From the NCBI RefSeq assembly GCF_001653235.2, contig NC_035796.1:2976001-3040000 (forward strand): a stretch of DNA of 64,000 nucleotides, given 5' to 3'. This DNA comes from Pochonia chlamydosporia 170. Taxonomy: Eukaryota > Ascomycota > Sordariomycetes > Hypocreales > Clavicipitaceae. A model generated the notes under the pieces. It was not told the origin of the DNA and did no database searches. It was given only the letters and a program-made list of their open reading frames with translations. Of this stretch, positions 32,470-44,819 are shown piece by piece; the stretch's first letter is position 1; every line of letters begins with the position of its first letter. The position numbers were made by a program, and so were the translations under genes.

Positions 32470-34184
32470 TCAAACAACCGCTTTTTCGGGGTGGCCGGCA
32501 GGCAGAACATCCTCAACAGTCTCGTCTGTGTCCTTGAGATCGTCCTCAACATCAACATGGTCGGGAATCTTGAGGAAAATAGCTGGCGCAGCAATAATGA
32601 GAGACGCTCCAAGAAGGACCCAGTTGCTAATGAATTCTTTCATGAATGAAAGCTTGCGAGCATCCAAATTGTTCATGACAGCAGCACCAACGGACTGAAT
32701 ACCCTTGTAGAAGCCGACATAGTTGGCCAGACGACGGCCGGAGTTGGAGAGAGCACCCATGTACCTGGTATTGCATTAGCCCGTTAAGGTGATAACACAA
32801 AGGCGAGAAACTTACCAGTAAATGCATGCTTGCCAGACAGCATCATAGAAGCCATAGAAGATATACAAGAACATGGGACCGACATATCCAGGTGAAGTCC
32901 AGTCAGTAGGCTCGTAGTCTGGGTGCAATTCCGTGTTGACGGACTCACGGGTGTAGTCCTTCTGGTAGGCATAACCGCCGCCCCACAGTGCAAAGGTGAA
33001 AACGAATAGAACAACCCAGGTGACCTTGGCCCGAACGGATCGGCGCACACCTTGGACATCGACAAGGACACCGGTAATCCAAGCAGCAATAATCTGAGCA
33101 AGATAGTAGAGAAGGCCGTTTAATGCCTTAGTGCGGGTAGAGAATCGCGCTCCGTTTACGCCGTTCTGCTGGTAGACATAGAACCAGTTGGAGGTGAAGA
33201 ACATGGGAAATAGGAGAACAACAAAGGGTTCAAAGCGAAGGGTTTCCCAGAGACCAAGCAACTCACTCTGCCAGCTAGGATTTTTCTTGAGAATAACACG
33301 GCTGCCATCCTTTCGAACAATATCACCAGCGTTGCAAAGCAGAAGAGCAAGCACAGCACCGCAGAACATGAGAACGATGAAACCGATGTAAGTGCCATCA
33401 GTAACTGTCTTGTTGCCCTTTACATTAATGTTCTCGCCAAGGGGAATCTAGTGAGACGGTCTTAGTCGTGCTTCATCGCTGAAGAATCTTCTGAAGACTT
33501 ACCAAACTGCCAATGACGGCACCCATGTTGAAAATACCCCAGAACCAGGCGAAGTAATGGCCCTTTTCATGCTCATGTGGGTAAGAGATCATGATGGTAC
33601 CTTGTGCAGTCCAAAGAAGACCGGCGCAGATACCGAGAAAAACTCCAGCAAAAAGGTTGAAGCCAGCTACGTCGGCGTGGACGGAGGCAAGCAAACTAGC
33701 GGCGTAGACACAGTATCCAATGCCTCCGAATGCGAGGGTATATTTGACACCAAGCTTGTTGATAAAGGTACCACCAAAGAAACCAAAAACTGCAAATGCA
33801 CTGTAGAGCGCGGTGTTCTAGTGATTCCGGCCAACATTAGATGACATCAAAAACAAAGTTGTTTTACGAATGCGTCTAGGTTAGGCTTACCATGTTATCG
33901 GCCAGTGTTGCATCGGTTTTACCACCGCCACCCATACCACCAAGAGCATTGAACATGCCAGGGCAGAGGAAACAGACAAATGACACCATGACGAGTTGAG
34001 TCTGAGGCGAGGCATACCAGGGCAAGTTGATACCAAAGATTCGGGCCCGCTTGTACTTCCATCCAGCTGGGAGATTCAAATCGGCGTCTCTGTCAGCGCC
34101 GGCGGCGTCATAGTCGGCCACATGGTCGGCAGGCGGCTCGTTGGCCGGCACAGTTGTGTCGGTTGGATTCTTGTCTGTAGACAT
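32470..34184 (-). CDS. UNC-93-like major facilitator superfamily transporter
   Basis: A 511-aa polytopic membrane protein of the UNC-93/DUF895 branch of the MFS, common in fungi, with unproven substrates. Four exons on the minus strand: 34184-33891, 33817-33503, 33447-32816 and 32764-32470. The start is the ATG at 34184; longer frames upstream begin with non-ATG codons. The N-terminal 60 residues are hydrophilic and acidic, followed by about 11-12 hydrophobic spans. Family blocks include SFVCFLCPGMFNALGGMGGGG, AFGGIGYCVYAASLL, GICAGLLWTAQGTIMISYP and the later WITGVLVDVQGVRR. The C-terminal tail is acidic (DVEDDLKDTDETVEDV). All three introns follow GT-AG and join recognisable spans without gaps. 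Probably in the plasma or vacuolar membrane. Confidence 0.92.
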
Positions 34185-37100
34185 TGTTGTCGATGCCGTC
34201 CTGGCTGGGCGTACCAAATGAGAGGACTTTGAGGCCACTACTACAGACTGAACTCTGAAGTGTAGATCAATCCATCAAGGAAAGCACAGACCTGGGGGGA
34301 AGCAGAGCTCTTAAGAAGCATTGAGACAGACAGACCAGACCCTTGCCAGGGGTGAAGGTTGATCTATCCTGACGTGGTTGTAGCGCCGGCACCAATGCCC
34401 TCCAAAATCACACCAAAAGCTGACAACTAGTTGAAATGGCACCGGAGCTTTTGTAGCACCACGTGAGCTGACAAGCTCGATAACGTTGCCCTCAGCTTGG
34501 AATTGGTGAGCCAACAGACATGGAGCTCCCCGGGACGGGCTGAGACTGGTTGATGCGAAGCCGGTGGGGGCTAACATTTGGACTGTTTTGGAGCCATTCC
34601 AAAGGCGTGCCAGATCGCTCTTGTGGCCATTTGGAACCCTTCGAAAACTCTTTTTGCTACCCTCCCCCGCTCCTGACCCTGGCTCCCCGCCTCTAGATCC
34701 TTGTTCTTTGCACCTGGGATGGTTACATTCCACCGAAGGTTGCTCACGAGGCAGGTTACACCGGTGCAGAACACCGATAATAACTTGTGGTCTGGACAGT
34801 CCTGTTGGCTCGTGTTTGATGGTGGCGGCCGTGACGGGAAGACAAGTGCGCCAATAACAGGTAACCCATTGTTGGTTGTGGTGCCTTTCCGCATCTCCAA
34901 CCTTGGATGTTCTTCTCATCTGGGTTGTGGTGGTATTGAAGAGACATGGGAAACAGTCAATATGAGGGTGGTTTGCAGACCTCCATGCCGTCCATGGCGC
35001 ATAACGATCGCAGCAGGCCAAGCAAAGACGTTGTATCCACCTTGCCAGGATCCCGTCTGTGAATGTGTGGTACCAGTGGAATCGTCCAAACTCCCAAGAC
35101 TTTTGACAGCCGTTTCACGAAGAGATTTTGTGGAGGTGCGATCGTGTTCGAAGTCTTGGTGTCTTGGTGTCTTGGTATGGCGCTCTCCGCCAAGCTTGCC
35201 CAGGTTGATGAACCCCAAGACGAGAGAGGACAACATAGTAAACCCCAGGGTGATCACGGCAAGAACCGACACTCCAAAACAATTGGTCTCGTTATCTCCA
35301 GTCTTTGTTTCCAGCTGTGGCGCTTTCGCTTGGCGCCCAAACGCGACGTCTTCATCGGAAACTTTCACGCATCTTGGCGAGCCAAGCCCAGTCTCCATTC
35401 ATTCCCGCCGTGGACCTGGTGGCTTTCTGATGTCTCTAGCGTTCTGGTGCGGGTTGGTTACAGATTCTTGGGGAAAGCCTCACGAAATCTAATTCCAGAC
35501 TATTGGCGGCTGCGACGAAATATCTGCAACAACAGTGCCCAGAATCAACCACCCTCACCTATCAAGGACTTCAACCATTTGCTCACAGCGCGTTGCATGG
35601 AGACGGGTCAATCGCGATGTAACTAAACCAACCGGGTCTCGGCCCAGATAAGGCTACTGTGAGCCAACGACAACATGCAGGGTATCACACCTACGTGTAT
35701 TTGGGCAGTTCCAAGTCGTCCCAGACCGTGCAAGCCTCAATCGCGTGTTGTCCAGCCGAGATTTGGTGAGCCAGCCCGATCTCACGTGGATGTTCCTACC
35801 ATCTCTTCTTCTCCTTCCTTTTCTTCTGGTTCTTGTGGCTGTTTTCCTGTCCAGCTCCGTTTCCCGTCAATAATGGGGCTGGACGGCCCCGTGTCTTGGT
35901 CGCATCGCGAAGACACCCTGACCTGGCTTGTGGTGCAATTTTGACAAGGCTCATGTGCTACCTGATTCACACCTTGATCCTTAAAATTATCATTGGTCCC
36001 ACTTCTGTCCACCAGACACCGTTTCGGCTAGTTGCGACCTGAATGGGCCGGTTGCACCACCTGTCTTATGGCCCGCGATGGTTACATGCAATTTTCTAAG
36101 CAATGCCTAATCCGTTTATCGTGCAAGAGCGTATCGAGTATGCGTGAAATCACAGAACTTGGTCCCATGACACTGAGCCGCCTGCGCCCTCTACGATCAT
36201 ATAAGATTTCGCAGCCAACGATAATGACCCTTGCAACTGCGGAACACTCTGGGTGCCCTCTTCAAACCAACACTCACTGGCTTGCGACGCCTCATTTCCA
36301 AATAATTGATCTTCAACACCCAAAGGGCGTCTCATTGCCTTCTCATCATCTAACCATGCCTATTGAACAACATTCGGGAGTCACTTTGCTAGTCTACTGC
36401 TAACTCAGGTCTTTATTAATTATGCATAGGTGTCAACCCCATCGGACGCATGCCCAATCTGCCTCGCGAGTCCTAATGGTTGCTTTCACACATCAATCTG
36501 TAATGTCAACCAAACCAAACCCGTCAACATCGCGTAAACGTAAGTTCGAGCGGATTGACGAAACCAAACCCAGCACATAATAAGTAATGGCAAACATGGC
36601 CAATGCAGCTGGCTGTCCCTCTCCAGATGATGTTGTTGTATTGGTCCTTCGCCGCCAATCACGCTGGATGAAGCCGGCGCCCATTGGACAACTAGAGTTC
36701 CAGGACGGGATGGGATTGAGGAGTGACCAAAAGAGCATGCACCCAAGAGCAGTCTGGTCTTTTTCGACGTACCACGAAGACAACGCTCACTCTTCACTCG
36801 TTGGAAAATAGTATGCACACTGCAACTTTTCATCCCGTCCTTTCATTTGCAGCTGACGAAGTCACAGCCTTTTTCTCCACGAAGTCTCGAAACTCAGAAA
36901 TTTTGTTTGCCTTGGAAATACCCAATGTCGGACAGTTGCAGTTAATCCGCTCTCCGTTTGTGGAATGATGCACGTGACAGCTGTTTTCGGCCATGGTTAT
37001 CGACATATCCCAACACAACAGCCGGTTAGATGCTATTTAACCAACTACAATTCATCGTGTTATTATCGGCTTCTCAAAATACATCACTTCGTAATCTTGA

Positions 37101-37387
37101 AATAAATTTGTGACGTACTGCGTACATGCACAGTTCTTGCGGCCCCATTTGTATCATGAGAATGCCTCGGGATCAAACACCAAGGCTGACCATCTCGTGC
37201 GGGGGTGGATCGAATGTCTGGTCAGGGGAACTCCACCCTCGGCAAGTGTGGGGAATTGCTCGGGGAGCTTTCGATCGTATAAAGAGTCAAAGACCGTGCT
37301 TCTGAAGTAGACTGGTATCACCTTTGTGCGCGTTTCAGCAGAGATTCTTACCGAGTTTTGCTGAGCAAAACCATATACTTCGGTGAT
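34185..37387. other. Long GC-richer intergenic region between divergent genes
   Basis: A 3.2-kb region upstream of both the transporter (minus) and the GMC oxidoreductase (plus). From about 34300 to 36000 it is GC-richer than its flanks and therefore poor in stop codons, so long overlapping frames appear on both strands (for example 34701-35492 plus and 34311-35021 minus), but their translations are not protein-like. A short tandem repeat of GTCTTGGT units lies at about 35153-35178. I support no gene here. Confidence 0.5.
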
Positions 37388-39376
37388 ATGGGTCGACGTC
37401 ACGCGAATCCGCTGCACAATCCATTGCACTATGCTGCAGCTCAATTGAAATCAGGCCCTCCCGTCACCGCCGCCGCAGCCGAGAGAGCTCTCCCAAGCTA
37501 TGACTATGGTACGTCCAATGCAAACGCTCAGGATTGGGGTTGAGTCGGGTCATCAAGAGCCTTGCGTCCTGACGCCATATAGTGATTGTCGGAGCTGGCG
37601 CCGCTGGTTGCGTCCTTGCAAGCAAGCTTTCAGAAGATGAAGGCGCGTCTGTGCTAGTTCTTGAGGCTGGCGGAGATAACACCAAGGTGTTGGAGACCAA
37701 AATCCCGCTCATGTTTTCGAAGCTGTTCCACAGCGACCATGACTGGGACTACTATACCGTAGAACAGCCAGCTGTAGCCTCTCGTCGGATGTACTGGCCT
37801 CGAGGCCGAATCATCGGTGGGTCTTCTTCAATGAATGCCATGATGTATCATCACTGCTCGGCTTCCGATTTTGATGAGTGGGTTTCGGTTCATGGCTGCA
37901 CGGGTTGGGGATATGAAGATCTCGCGCCACACCTGCGATGCATGGAGAAGTTCACGCCGAACTCAGCTCGCCCAGCCATCGAGGCGGCGAACCGTGGAAA
38001 CGCCGGCCAGTGGCAGACAGGTTACTCTTGGTTGTCGCAGATTGTCGAGGATGGCTTCCTGCCGGCGTGCGATGATGTTGGCATCCCTCCAAATAGCGAT
38101 ATCAATACTGCTACTGGCAGTCTTGGAGTGACAAGATTCCAAACCTTTATTGACAGCAAGGGCCAACGTTCTTCGCTTGCCACGGCGTTCCTCCCCCCAA
38201 AGGTTATGAACCGGCCTAATTTGTATGTCGCTTGCGGCGCTTATGTTACCAAAGTCTTGTTTGACCGAATCAACAACAAGAAACCAACAGCCATCGGCGT
38301 TGAGTTTCAGACAACCCAAGGTGGTGAGCGATATCAGGTTCATGCCAAAAAGGAAGTAATTCTCTCCGCCGGAGCCGTCAACACTCCCCAGACGCTTCTC
38401 TTGAGTGGCATCGGGCCAGAGCAAGAATTGAAAAAGCATTCAATTGCTCCGGTGATTACGAACGATAACGTGGGAAAGCAGCTAAAGGACCACCTTTGCA
38501 GCAATGGTGTCCTTTGCAAGGCCAAGACAGGTTCGACTCTTGACTATCTCGCAAGCGATGTCAAGGCCATACCAGCCCTGGTGCAATGGCTACTGTTTGG
38601 AACTGGGCCACTGACCAGTAACGTTGGCGAGGCCGCAGCATTTGTCCGAACTTTTGACCACAAGTTTCCAGGATCGGCTGGTGTAATCCCCAAAAACTAC
38701 ACTTCTGGTGACCAAGCCCCAGACCTGGAGATCATTGGTGCGCCGATTGCTTTCATCCATCATGGAGAGGAACGACCTTTAGACGATGCCAATGTCTTTA
38801 GTCTCGCTCCAATCGGCCTACGGCCACAGAGCAGTGGTACAATTAGTCTCAAGAGCGTAGATGTCTTTGATCACCGTGAGTAATGGTTTTGCCAACGGTT
38901 GCAGTAGTGCTTTACTGACCAGCTCGAAAATAGCCATCATTGATCCAAGGTATCTCACCGACGACGACGACAATGACAGAAAAGTCTTGCTAGCTGGGCT
39001 TCGACTTTGTCTCAAGATAATGCGCAGTCCCGCGTTCCAGAAGTATTTGGACCCTGTCCCAACCAATGATGACACGTCTTCATATTGGTGGCCGTATTCT
39101 TGCAGTGATGTTGATGCGATCACCGATGAGCAACTTAGTCGCTATCTGGTTGAGCGGGCCTTTACTCTGTACCATCCGGTCGGTTCTGCTCGAATGGGTC
39201 AGACATCATCAAATAGTGTTGTTGACCTTGAGTGTCTTGTGCACGGAGTTGACGGGTTACGAATTGTTGATGCTAGCATCTTCCCAGAGCAGATCAGTGG
39301 TCATCCTACCGCACCCATTGCCGCGATCGCGCACAAGGCAAGTGAGATGATTAGAAGAAGTCATTCCGTTGTTTAG
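37388..39376 (+). CDS. GMC-family FAD oxidoreductase
   Basis: A glucose-methanol-choline oxidoreductase, oxidising an alcohol with FAD. Three exons, 37388-37508, 37583-38875 and 38934-39376, give 618 aa. The FAD-binding motif VIVGAGAAGCVLASKL follows a 40-residue N-terminus and is split by the first intron. The second FAD contact and family signature 1 appear in RGRIIGGSSSMNAMMYHH, signature 2 in GAVNTPQTLLLSGIGP. The C-terminal catalytic histidines are in HPVGSARMG and GHPTAPIAAIAHKASEM. The ATG at 37388 is the first in frame. There is no clear signal peptide, so the enzyme is probably intracellular or peroxisomal, like many choline-dehydrogenase-like fungal members. Substrate unknown. Confidence 0.93.
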
Positions 39377-40074
39377 TGTGTGGTACAAAAATGACTGGCA
39401 ACCTTCTCTCAGCTTCTTATTTATTCGTCTCGAGGAGTGATTCGGAGAAGAACCGGCACGGTTGCATGTTGGAGCAGATGTGCCACCACAATCCGTAGTT
39501 AATAATTAACAGTCAGTTTCTGGTAGAAGTCAATTCAAATCAAACATCTGAGAACATTTGTAATCTCACAGACCGTCTCAGTAAATGAATAAGTCGAACC
39601 AAGCCTCCGCGGTGTGCAGATGGCCGCCACTACTGACAGGGATTCCACGGAAGTCCACGGAAGTGACACTCCGTAGGCACAGTCGAGTCGTTTTACGGGC
39701 AAACGGAACCTGATTGATATTAGTTTCATGCAACCAAAAGGCATATTACTGTCCATCTACTCGCACGACGTTACTAGTGAGCATTACGGTCTCGGTTTTG
39801 TAGTGTTGTTTCTTGCAACCGTCGCCCAAAACACGATGTTCTTTGCCGAGAGCCAATCTGGTGCTGACAAGCACCAGCCTTAACCACCATGAATGTACTT
39901 ATCTGCGTGATATCAAATGACGTACAGTACGATCAATGAGCTATTTGCATGGCCGTCACGATGTTGATAATTTGATGAACTTTGCATTCTAGTAATTGAA
40001 CAAGAATTCCTAGACTAACTGCCTCTGCTCTCCATAGTATATTGATACAAGACGAGGAATGTGTGACGGGACGC
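39377..40074. other. Convergent intergenic region
   Basis: Spacer between the GMC gene and the small hydrophilic gene, whose 3' ends face each other. Nothing further recognised. Confidence 0.45.
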
Positions 40075-40662
40075 TTATTTTCGTTCACTAGCAACTGTTT
40101 CTGCCGATACCGGCTCCCTATTCTCTGCAACAGGGTATTCCGTCGATGCTTTACCACGATTCTCGTGGCCGATGTCTAGCTTCCGAGAGCCTACAGAATC
40201 TTCCAAGGTAGACCCGGAGGGTTTCTCGCCGCCCTCCTTTTTCCTCTTGCCGCCATGTAACTCTTGGCTAGTCATACCTTGTCCTGGGTGCCCATAGCCC
40301 TGATGGACGTCTGCTGATGTTGCTCCTGGCATCGTATTGTCGGCTGGGATACTCGCGTTGTGTCCAAGGCCTGCAATGGACACATCTTCAGTCGGCTGCG
40401 GATTGTATGTAGACTCTGATGGTGCAGATCCTGGGGGAAAGGTTTGGGCGTGAAACTCGGGAATGTTGTCATTGCCGGTTTTAACACCAGGGGCGTGCTA
40501 CATTCCGACCATGTGTGAGTAAATCTGCCCGTGAGTTTAGAAATCATGAAGAACTGAAGTGCGACTTACGCCTTTAGTAGTCAACGGCTCGGCTGGCGGT
40601 ACTCGGCTTCGAAATTCACCCTGCGCGGATGTCATGGCATCAGGATTCCTAGACGCAGACAT
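40075..40662 (-). CDS. Small hydrophilic fungal protein of unknown function
   Basis: A 171-aa, strongly hydrophilic and probably disordered protein in two exons on the minus strand, 40662-40570 and 40497-40075. The exon junction creates PLTTKG-HAPGVKTGND, followed by IPEFHAQTFPPGSAPSE; proteins with a TTKGH...FHA.T.PPG pattern are, as far as I recall, widespread in filamentous ascomycetes without an assigned function. The C-terminal half has a KRKKEGGEK basic patch and many Ser/Glu/Gly, reminiscent of stress-related hydrophilins. Start is the ATG at 40662. The 72-bp intron uses GTAAGT...TAG. Confidence 0.75.
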
Positions 40663-41241
40663 GGTTTCGGCTTGGGGTTGTGAAATTGCACGCAGCAAGT
40701 TGTTGATTAATGGGCTTTTCACGTTGGTACAAAAACAAAAGATCGGTAAAGTTTTCGTGTTTTCGTGCCACGTGTATGATAGGAAATCGTGCCGACATCT
40801 TATATATATGAACCTTTTGCTGTAAAGTGACTCCCAAGTCAGCCATGTACGTCATCCCAGCCAAGTAGCCATATTGTTATGGCTGGAAATCTATGATAGT
40901 ACTGTGATGTCAAGGACGGAAAAGTTGTCGATGTATTGTGGGTAATCAATATCTAGATGGACATCGATGCATCTCAGCGTGTAATTTTGCGGAGCAGCAT
41001 GTGGCCCGTGTGGTAAGTTGAAGCGGATGCAGTCCATGTCAATTTACAGACCTTGCTACCGCCCCACGTGCCAAAGCTTGAGAGGACAGGACATGGAGCT
41101 TTTCTTCCGGCCGAATCTCTTCCTGGTTCCCGACAGAATGACGCACCGTATGCATCCATTTCCTTCCCGCCAGGTTGGGTACACTGGTCTTACCGAACAC
41201 TCGTCGAGATTCGACGCCGCCTTTGCTGACTGGGTGGCGAG
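40663..41241. other. Divergent promoter region
   Basis: Between the small hydrophilic gene (minus) and the HET-C-like gene (plus). A TATATATAT tract lies at about 40801-40809. Short frames such as 41018-41413 overlap the HET-C start and are not supported. Confidence 0.45.
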
Positions 41242-43272
41242 ATGGCAATGTCGGATAAGTTCGTGTGTTTTCTGCTTTTATTCCTCGCTGCCGCAAGTAC
41301 TGCCTCTGCGTTTGGAGCCGGTGAGGTACCGGATGGCAGTCCGTTCAAGGAGTACGTGTGGCGCCATGGTGACATTGTTGAGGTCCTTCGCTTCTTGCCT
41401 GTCAGCTTCATAACTCACGAGTGTTTTACACAGCTTCAGAGACGCCAAATTTATTTTGGTAATTGGCTTCGAGACTTCTCCCAGGTGGTCGATACTACAT
41501 GCCTCGAAAATGTGCCAGAGCCAATACTACGAGCTATTGTCTCCGTCTTGGCCATGCTGGAGTTTGGCTTTGCGACGGACGAATTTGAAGTTACCAGAGA
41601 GCGCCTCGGCTGTTATACTCATGTTGAGCACATTGATAACCCCCGTGGATACGACAACAATGCTAGGTCCGTCGACGACCGTTTGAGGGGGCCCGTCAAC
41701 CCGAGAGAGCTAGAGTTCGACCCGAAGACGGGCATGAAGAACTATATTGCTCATTCTGGGCACGGCTGGGATACCTCAGCGGACTATGTTCGACGCCAAC
41801 TCAAGAAATGCATTGACATGGGCCGCAAGGGTCGAGAGGGAGACCACAACGCTCGAAAGGAAGCATTTATTCACCTCGGCGCTGCCCTCCATACGCTGGA
41901 AGACTTTGCTGCGCACAGCAACTTTATCGAACTGTGCTTTCATGAAATGGGCGAGACGGACGTTTTTGCATTTGTCGGCGATATGTGCAAGGTGCGAATT
42001 CCATCACGTCTTAGGAGGGGTCGACATGTATCGCCGCTCGTAACAGGCACTTTTGGCATGCTGGACATTTTTCACAGTTTGCTTGGGGAAGCAGATGACA
42101 TGGCGATACTACAGTCGAAAGGCTCGCTTGGAGAACTGGAGGATAACCTGGACTATGGCGCCATGGCCTTTGATCAGTTGTTTCAAGCGATCAAGACAGG
42201 CATTTCAACCTTGCAAAATTTTTCCGCCGAAAATACAGCCGTTATGGAGCAATTAGAGGCAGTAAATATGATCTTCCGAAGCGCCAAAAATAGTCCTTCG
42301 CCTACGCCAGAACCTTGTGCCGAACAGGAAGATGGTTTCATGGATGCAAGTGTCCTGTGGCAAGCTATTGAACCGATCTTCTTTATTCATGATCGGATGA
42401 AAAAATGGCTGAGAGAAAATGGGGAAGCAAAAGGCTTCTCATCTGCGAATAATACAGGGTCGCAGATGAGCGACTATACCAATAAATTTGTCTTCCAATT
42501 TCTTGGAGTCGTTATCCAGTCTTCCATCAAAGAGCTGCGGAATGCACTGAAAGCCGCCAAGGTCAAGGTCGACGAAGAGGCAGCGCAATCCTGCTCGGCT
42601 GAAATATACGAGGACGGATCTACAGCGTCAGACCCGAGCCACTCCGACCTGTCCAAGGACCATTTTAGCAACGTGTTGAATCCCCCAGCGGGATTAATTG
42701 CCACCGTTACAACTAATTGGACGACGCAACAGGTTGTCAAATGTTGGGATAACCCAACGGCCAACGAAGATAAAGCGATTAACGACATTCTGTCAATTCT
42801 TCACCACCCCGCCTTCCCAAAGAAGAAGTCGAAAATCCAAGACTACATGTTTAAAGTTGTGCAGAACTGGTGGCATGACACCCCCAAGGAAGAACAAGAG
42901 GTTATCCTAGCGAGGCTCAGCCGAGAGAGCGTTAGAGTAAGGGGACATGAGGACCATAAATTGACAATGGAAGACGTCAAAGGAAAACGAACAGGGCCGG
43001 GTCAATTTCCTGGCTGCACATGCGATGTCCGTCCACCCAGGACTCGAGAATCCTTCCCCCTGAAATGGGCAATCAATGAGGCAGTTACTGACATTTCGTG
43101 GGCTCTCGGCACGATGTCGAAATGCGTAACTGTCCCTGGCGGCCATCTTGTCAATGTTGCTCAAGTGATTAGCGGGCTAGTGGTAAACACAGCTCGTGCT
43201 ACAGGTATTGCATCTCGATCTATTATAAAGGGGGCACGGGATGTAGCTGCACAATGGTGGCCGTTTAGTTAA
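41242..43272 (+). CDS. HET-C family protein with signal peptide
   Basis: Matches the HET-C heterokaryon-incompatibility family (first known from Neurospora crassa). Intronless, 676 aa. Residues 1-23 form a clear signal peptide (VCFLLLFLAAASTASA) and the mature protein begins FGAGEVP, as in HET-C. Family blocks: WRHGDIVEVL, QIYFGNWLRDFSQVVD, FGFATDEFEVTRERLGCY, HIDNPRGY, DPKTGMKNYI and the HLGAALHTLEDFAAHSNFIEL stretch. It is shorter than classical HET-C (roughly 950-970 aa) and lacks the long glycine-rich tail; the C-terminal 170 residues are instead an ordinary-looking domain ending in VAAQWWPFS. It may be a paralogue rather than the incompatibility determinant. It is the last gene before the decayed repeat block, and its stop is followed within about 20 bp by AT-rich DNA. 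Confidence 0.9.
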   Translation: MAMSDKFVCFLLLFLAAASTASAFGAGEVPDGSPFKEYVWRHGDIVEVLRFLPVSFITHECFTQLQRRQIYFGNWLRDFSQVVDTTCLENVPEPILRAIVSVLAMLEFGFATDEFEVTRERLGCYTHVEHIDNPRGYDNNARSVDDRLRGPVNPRELEFDPKTGMKNYIAHSGHGWDTSADYVRRQLKKCIDMGRKGREGDHNARKEAFIHLGAALHTLEDFAAHSNFIELCFHEMGETDVFAFVGDMCKVRIPSRLRRGRHVSPLVTGTFGMLDIFHSLLGEADDMAILQSKGSLGELEDNLDYGAMAFDQLFQAIKTGISTLQNFSAENTAVMEQLEAVNMIFRSAKNSPSPTPEPCAEQEDGFMDASVLWQAIEPIFFIHDRMKKWLRENGEAKGFSSANNTGSQMSDYTNKFVFQFLGVVIQSSIKELRNALKAAKVKVDEEAAQSCSAEIYEDGSTASDPSHSDLSKDHFSNVLNPPAGLIATVTTNWTTQQVVKCWDNPTANEDKAINDILSILHHPAFPKKKSKIQDYMFKVVQNWWHDTPKEEQEVILARLSRESVRVRGHEDHKLTMEDVKGKRTGPGQFPGCTCDVRPPRTRESFPLKWAINEAVTDISWALGTMSKCVTVPGGHLVNVAQVISGLVVNTARATGIASRSIIKGARDVAAQWWPFS

Positions 43273-44819
43273 GACTTTATATTATAGCTAGTTAAACATG
43301 CATTTTAGAGCATAGTTTAGCTTGCAGCGTAAATAGCAAAGCATAAGAAGTGCTGTAGGTGTGTAGCTAGATATAAGAACGGTGCTTGCCTTGTATAAAA
43401 TAGCAAAGAGCTACAAACGTTCTAATCTAATAGGGGCTAGAGTGCTACCTATAGAGACCCAAGCAAGGTTAAACTAATTATAGCATATGCTTGTACAGCT
43501 AAGTGCTATTCTATGCGGTAAGTACTTTAGATTCTACACCTATAGCTATATCTTCCTTCTTATCTATAAGTCTATAGGCTATCTATCTATTATATATATT
43601 ATAGCGCTCTTTATTATGTTTATAGCCCGCCCTATTATAGCAGCTATCTATAACTATATCTAGAATCTTCCGCTAGCACTATTAACTACTAATATACTTA
43701 TCTATATTAGAAAACTATCTGCCTTTCTAGTAGCTAGTAGAAGCTAGGCCTAACTCCTTAAGAGTCTTATTTAGCTCTAGACTATTTCTAGGCAACCTAG
43801 CAGCTTAACTATCTTTACGCCTAGCTAAGTTATAGTTATTATTGCGTTAGCAAATAATAATTGCCTTACTTAGCAACCTATCTCTACCTGCTCTACTACT
43901 TTCTTATCTATAGTCTTTAAGTTTTTACAGCTAGCTAATATAAAAAATAACGCAAATATTACTTATATTAATGCTAAGCCCTAGCGCATTTAAGGCTATT
44001 ATAACTTGCTGTAACACCTAGCTATATTCTAGGCCTTACCCCTTTATCTAGTTCTCTAGCAGCTATAGCTTCTTAGAGATAGTCCTAACGTTATAATAGT
44101 ATAAGAAATAGCCTAGCCTAGCAGCTAGCCTCTTAGCTATATTAATTATGCCGCAGTATATAGCTATCTTTACTAGCTCTATATACTACTTAATTTTCCG
44201 CTCTATAAGTTCTACTAGGGCTATCTTAAGACTATCTTCCCTTACTTAGCCTAGTGCATTATATACTAGCAAAGGTAAGTCTAGTTCTAGAACTTAGTAC
44301 CTTATATTTTTACGTGTAGTTTTAGACTAGAACTTTATAACTACTCTCTTATTAATATTTTGTTAGCCCAAAACAAACACACCTAAGAGCTTAGAGTGAC
44401 CCGCGAAATACCGCACTTACACGCAGCTTGTTAGCAATTTAGTCTAGATTATTACTTCCTTTTAGTCTAAATAGTTAGAATCCTTCTAATTGCCTAGATT
44501 AAATAATATTTAATCTTTAATTGCTTTAGTCTTCTTAGAAGACTTTAGCAGTATTATTTGGTGGTGTACCTCTGTAAGGTATAGCCTGTAGCAAAGAAAG
44601 GTGCTCTTAGTTAACAAGGGATTTAGTAAACAAGCGTTAAATGCATTAAGTAAATAGCTCTAGTTAAGAAAATCGCGGTTAAGTCTATTAATTCGAAAAA
44701 TTGTCTGGCTAAGGGGGGAAAAAACCTCCCTTTTATCTGTGTGCTAGCTACAAGATCAAATAAAAACGCTAAGTCCCTTTTTCCTATCCCCTTATTAGGC
44801 CCCAAGTGTGAGCAATTCC
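43273..44819. other. AT-rich, RIP-like decayed repeat DNA
   Basis: Stops occur every few codons in all frames and TA, CTA and TAG words dominate, which is the footprint of C-to-T/G-to-A mutation. No coding frame survives. It is probably the C-terminal continuation of the helicase relic that reads on the minus strand from 45.26 kb, but I could not align motifs here. A less decayed stretch lies at about 44560-44810. Confidence 0.6.

Noticed and set aside
30976..34184. Methyltransferase and UNC-93-like transporter considered as part of the polyketide cluster
   Set aside because: They are 13 kb or more from the PKS with several unrelated genes between; nothing in the sequence links them.
34311..35626. 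Long overlapping open frames on both strands (for example 263 codons plus, 236 codons minus)
   Set aside because: They overlap in several frames in GC-richer DNA where stops are rare, the translations lack hydrophobic or motif patterning, and neither strand gives a consistent exon structure.
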